From Thermotoga sp. (lineage in GTDB: Bacteria > Thermotogota > Thermotogae > B21-G9): DNA of 6,364 nucleotides. Position 1 is the stretch's first letter, and every line of letters begins with the position of its first letter. Under the pieces are notes generated by a model that was not told where the DNA came from, did no database searches, and saw only the letters and a program-made list of their open reading frames with translations. This document shows, piece by piece, positions 6,357 through 6,364 of this stretch. The DNA lies in the NCBI GenBank assembly GCA_003641545.1, contig QNAU01000075.1:1-6364 (forward strand). Reading direction: 5' to 3'. A program made the position numbers and the translations under genes.

Positions 6357-6364
6357 AGCTCGAT
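6353..6364 (+). CDS. Start of an unidentified fourth operon gene, partial
   Basis: ATG 6353 overlaps the ruvA stop as ATGA, and a strong GGAGG lies 10 bases upstream. Only four codons (Met-Lys-Leu-Asp) are visible before the window ends, so nothing can be said about the product. The same overlap style as at valS-folC and folC-ruvA suggests it belongs to the same operon and is translationally coupled to ruvA. Confidence 0.55.

Overview
The window looks like a piece of a bacterial chromosome from a thermophile, most likely Thermotogota or a relative. This is inferred from style, not from a database match: the coding strands are purine-rich with heavy use of AGA/AGG, ATA and GGA codons, genes are packed with overlaps of 1 to 4 bases, and the FolC and RuvA proteins resemble what I recall of their Thermotoga counterparts. 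ValRS, FolC and RuvA are all of bacterial type. No rRNA, tRNA, CRISPR array, insertion sequence or phage gene is visible.

The layout is two divergent transcription units separated by about 130 bases (1687-1819). Leftward unit (minus strand): a TauE/SafE-family membrane permease (922-1686), followed 4 bases later by a class I aldolase of the LacD/YihT family (917 to beyond position 1). The aldolase reading frame is open for 305 codons and leaves the window at its C-terminal end; its ribosome binding site lies inside the last codons of the permease gene, so the two are probably translationally coupled. Rightward unit (plus strand): valS (valyl-tRNA synthetase, 1820-4459), folC (folylpolyglutamate synthase, 4459-5772), ruvA (Holliday junction branch migration subunit, 5769-6356) and the first four codons of another gene (6353 onward). 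Each junction on this side is a TGATG or ATGA overlap, so the four genes should form one operon driven by a clear sigma-70-type promoter at 1760-1788.

The rightward unit is housekeeping: tRNA charging, folate polyglutamylation and recombination. The leftward unit is the part of biological interest. A sugar-bisphosphate/sulfosugar-type aldolase coupled to a TauE/SafE exporter is the pairing expected in sulfosugar (sulfoquinovose-type) breakdown, where the exporter removes the C3 sulfonate. The sequence cannot settle the substrate, and an ordinary tagatose-bisphosphate aldolase beside an unrelated permease remains possible. Nothing else in the window suggests a novel defence, mobile or RNA-based system.
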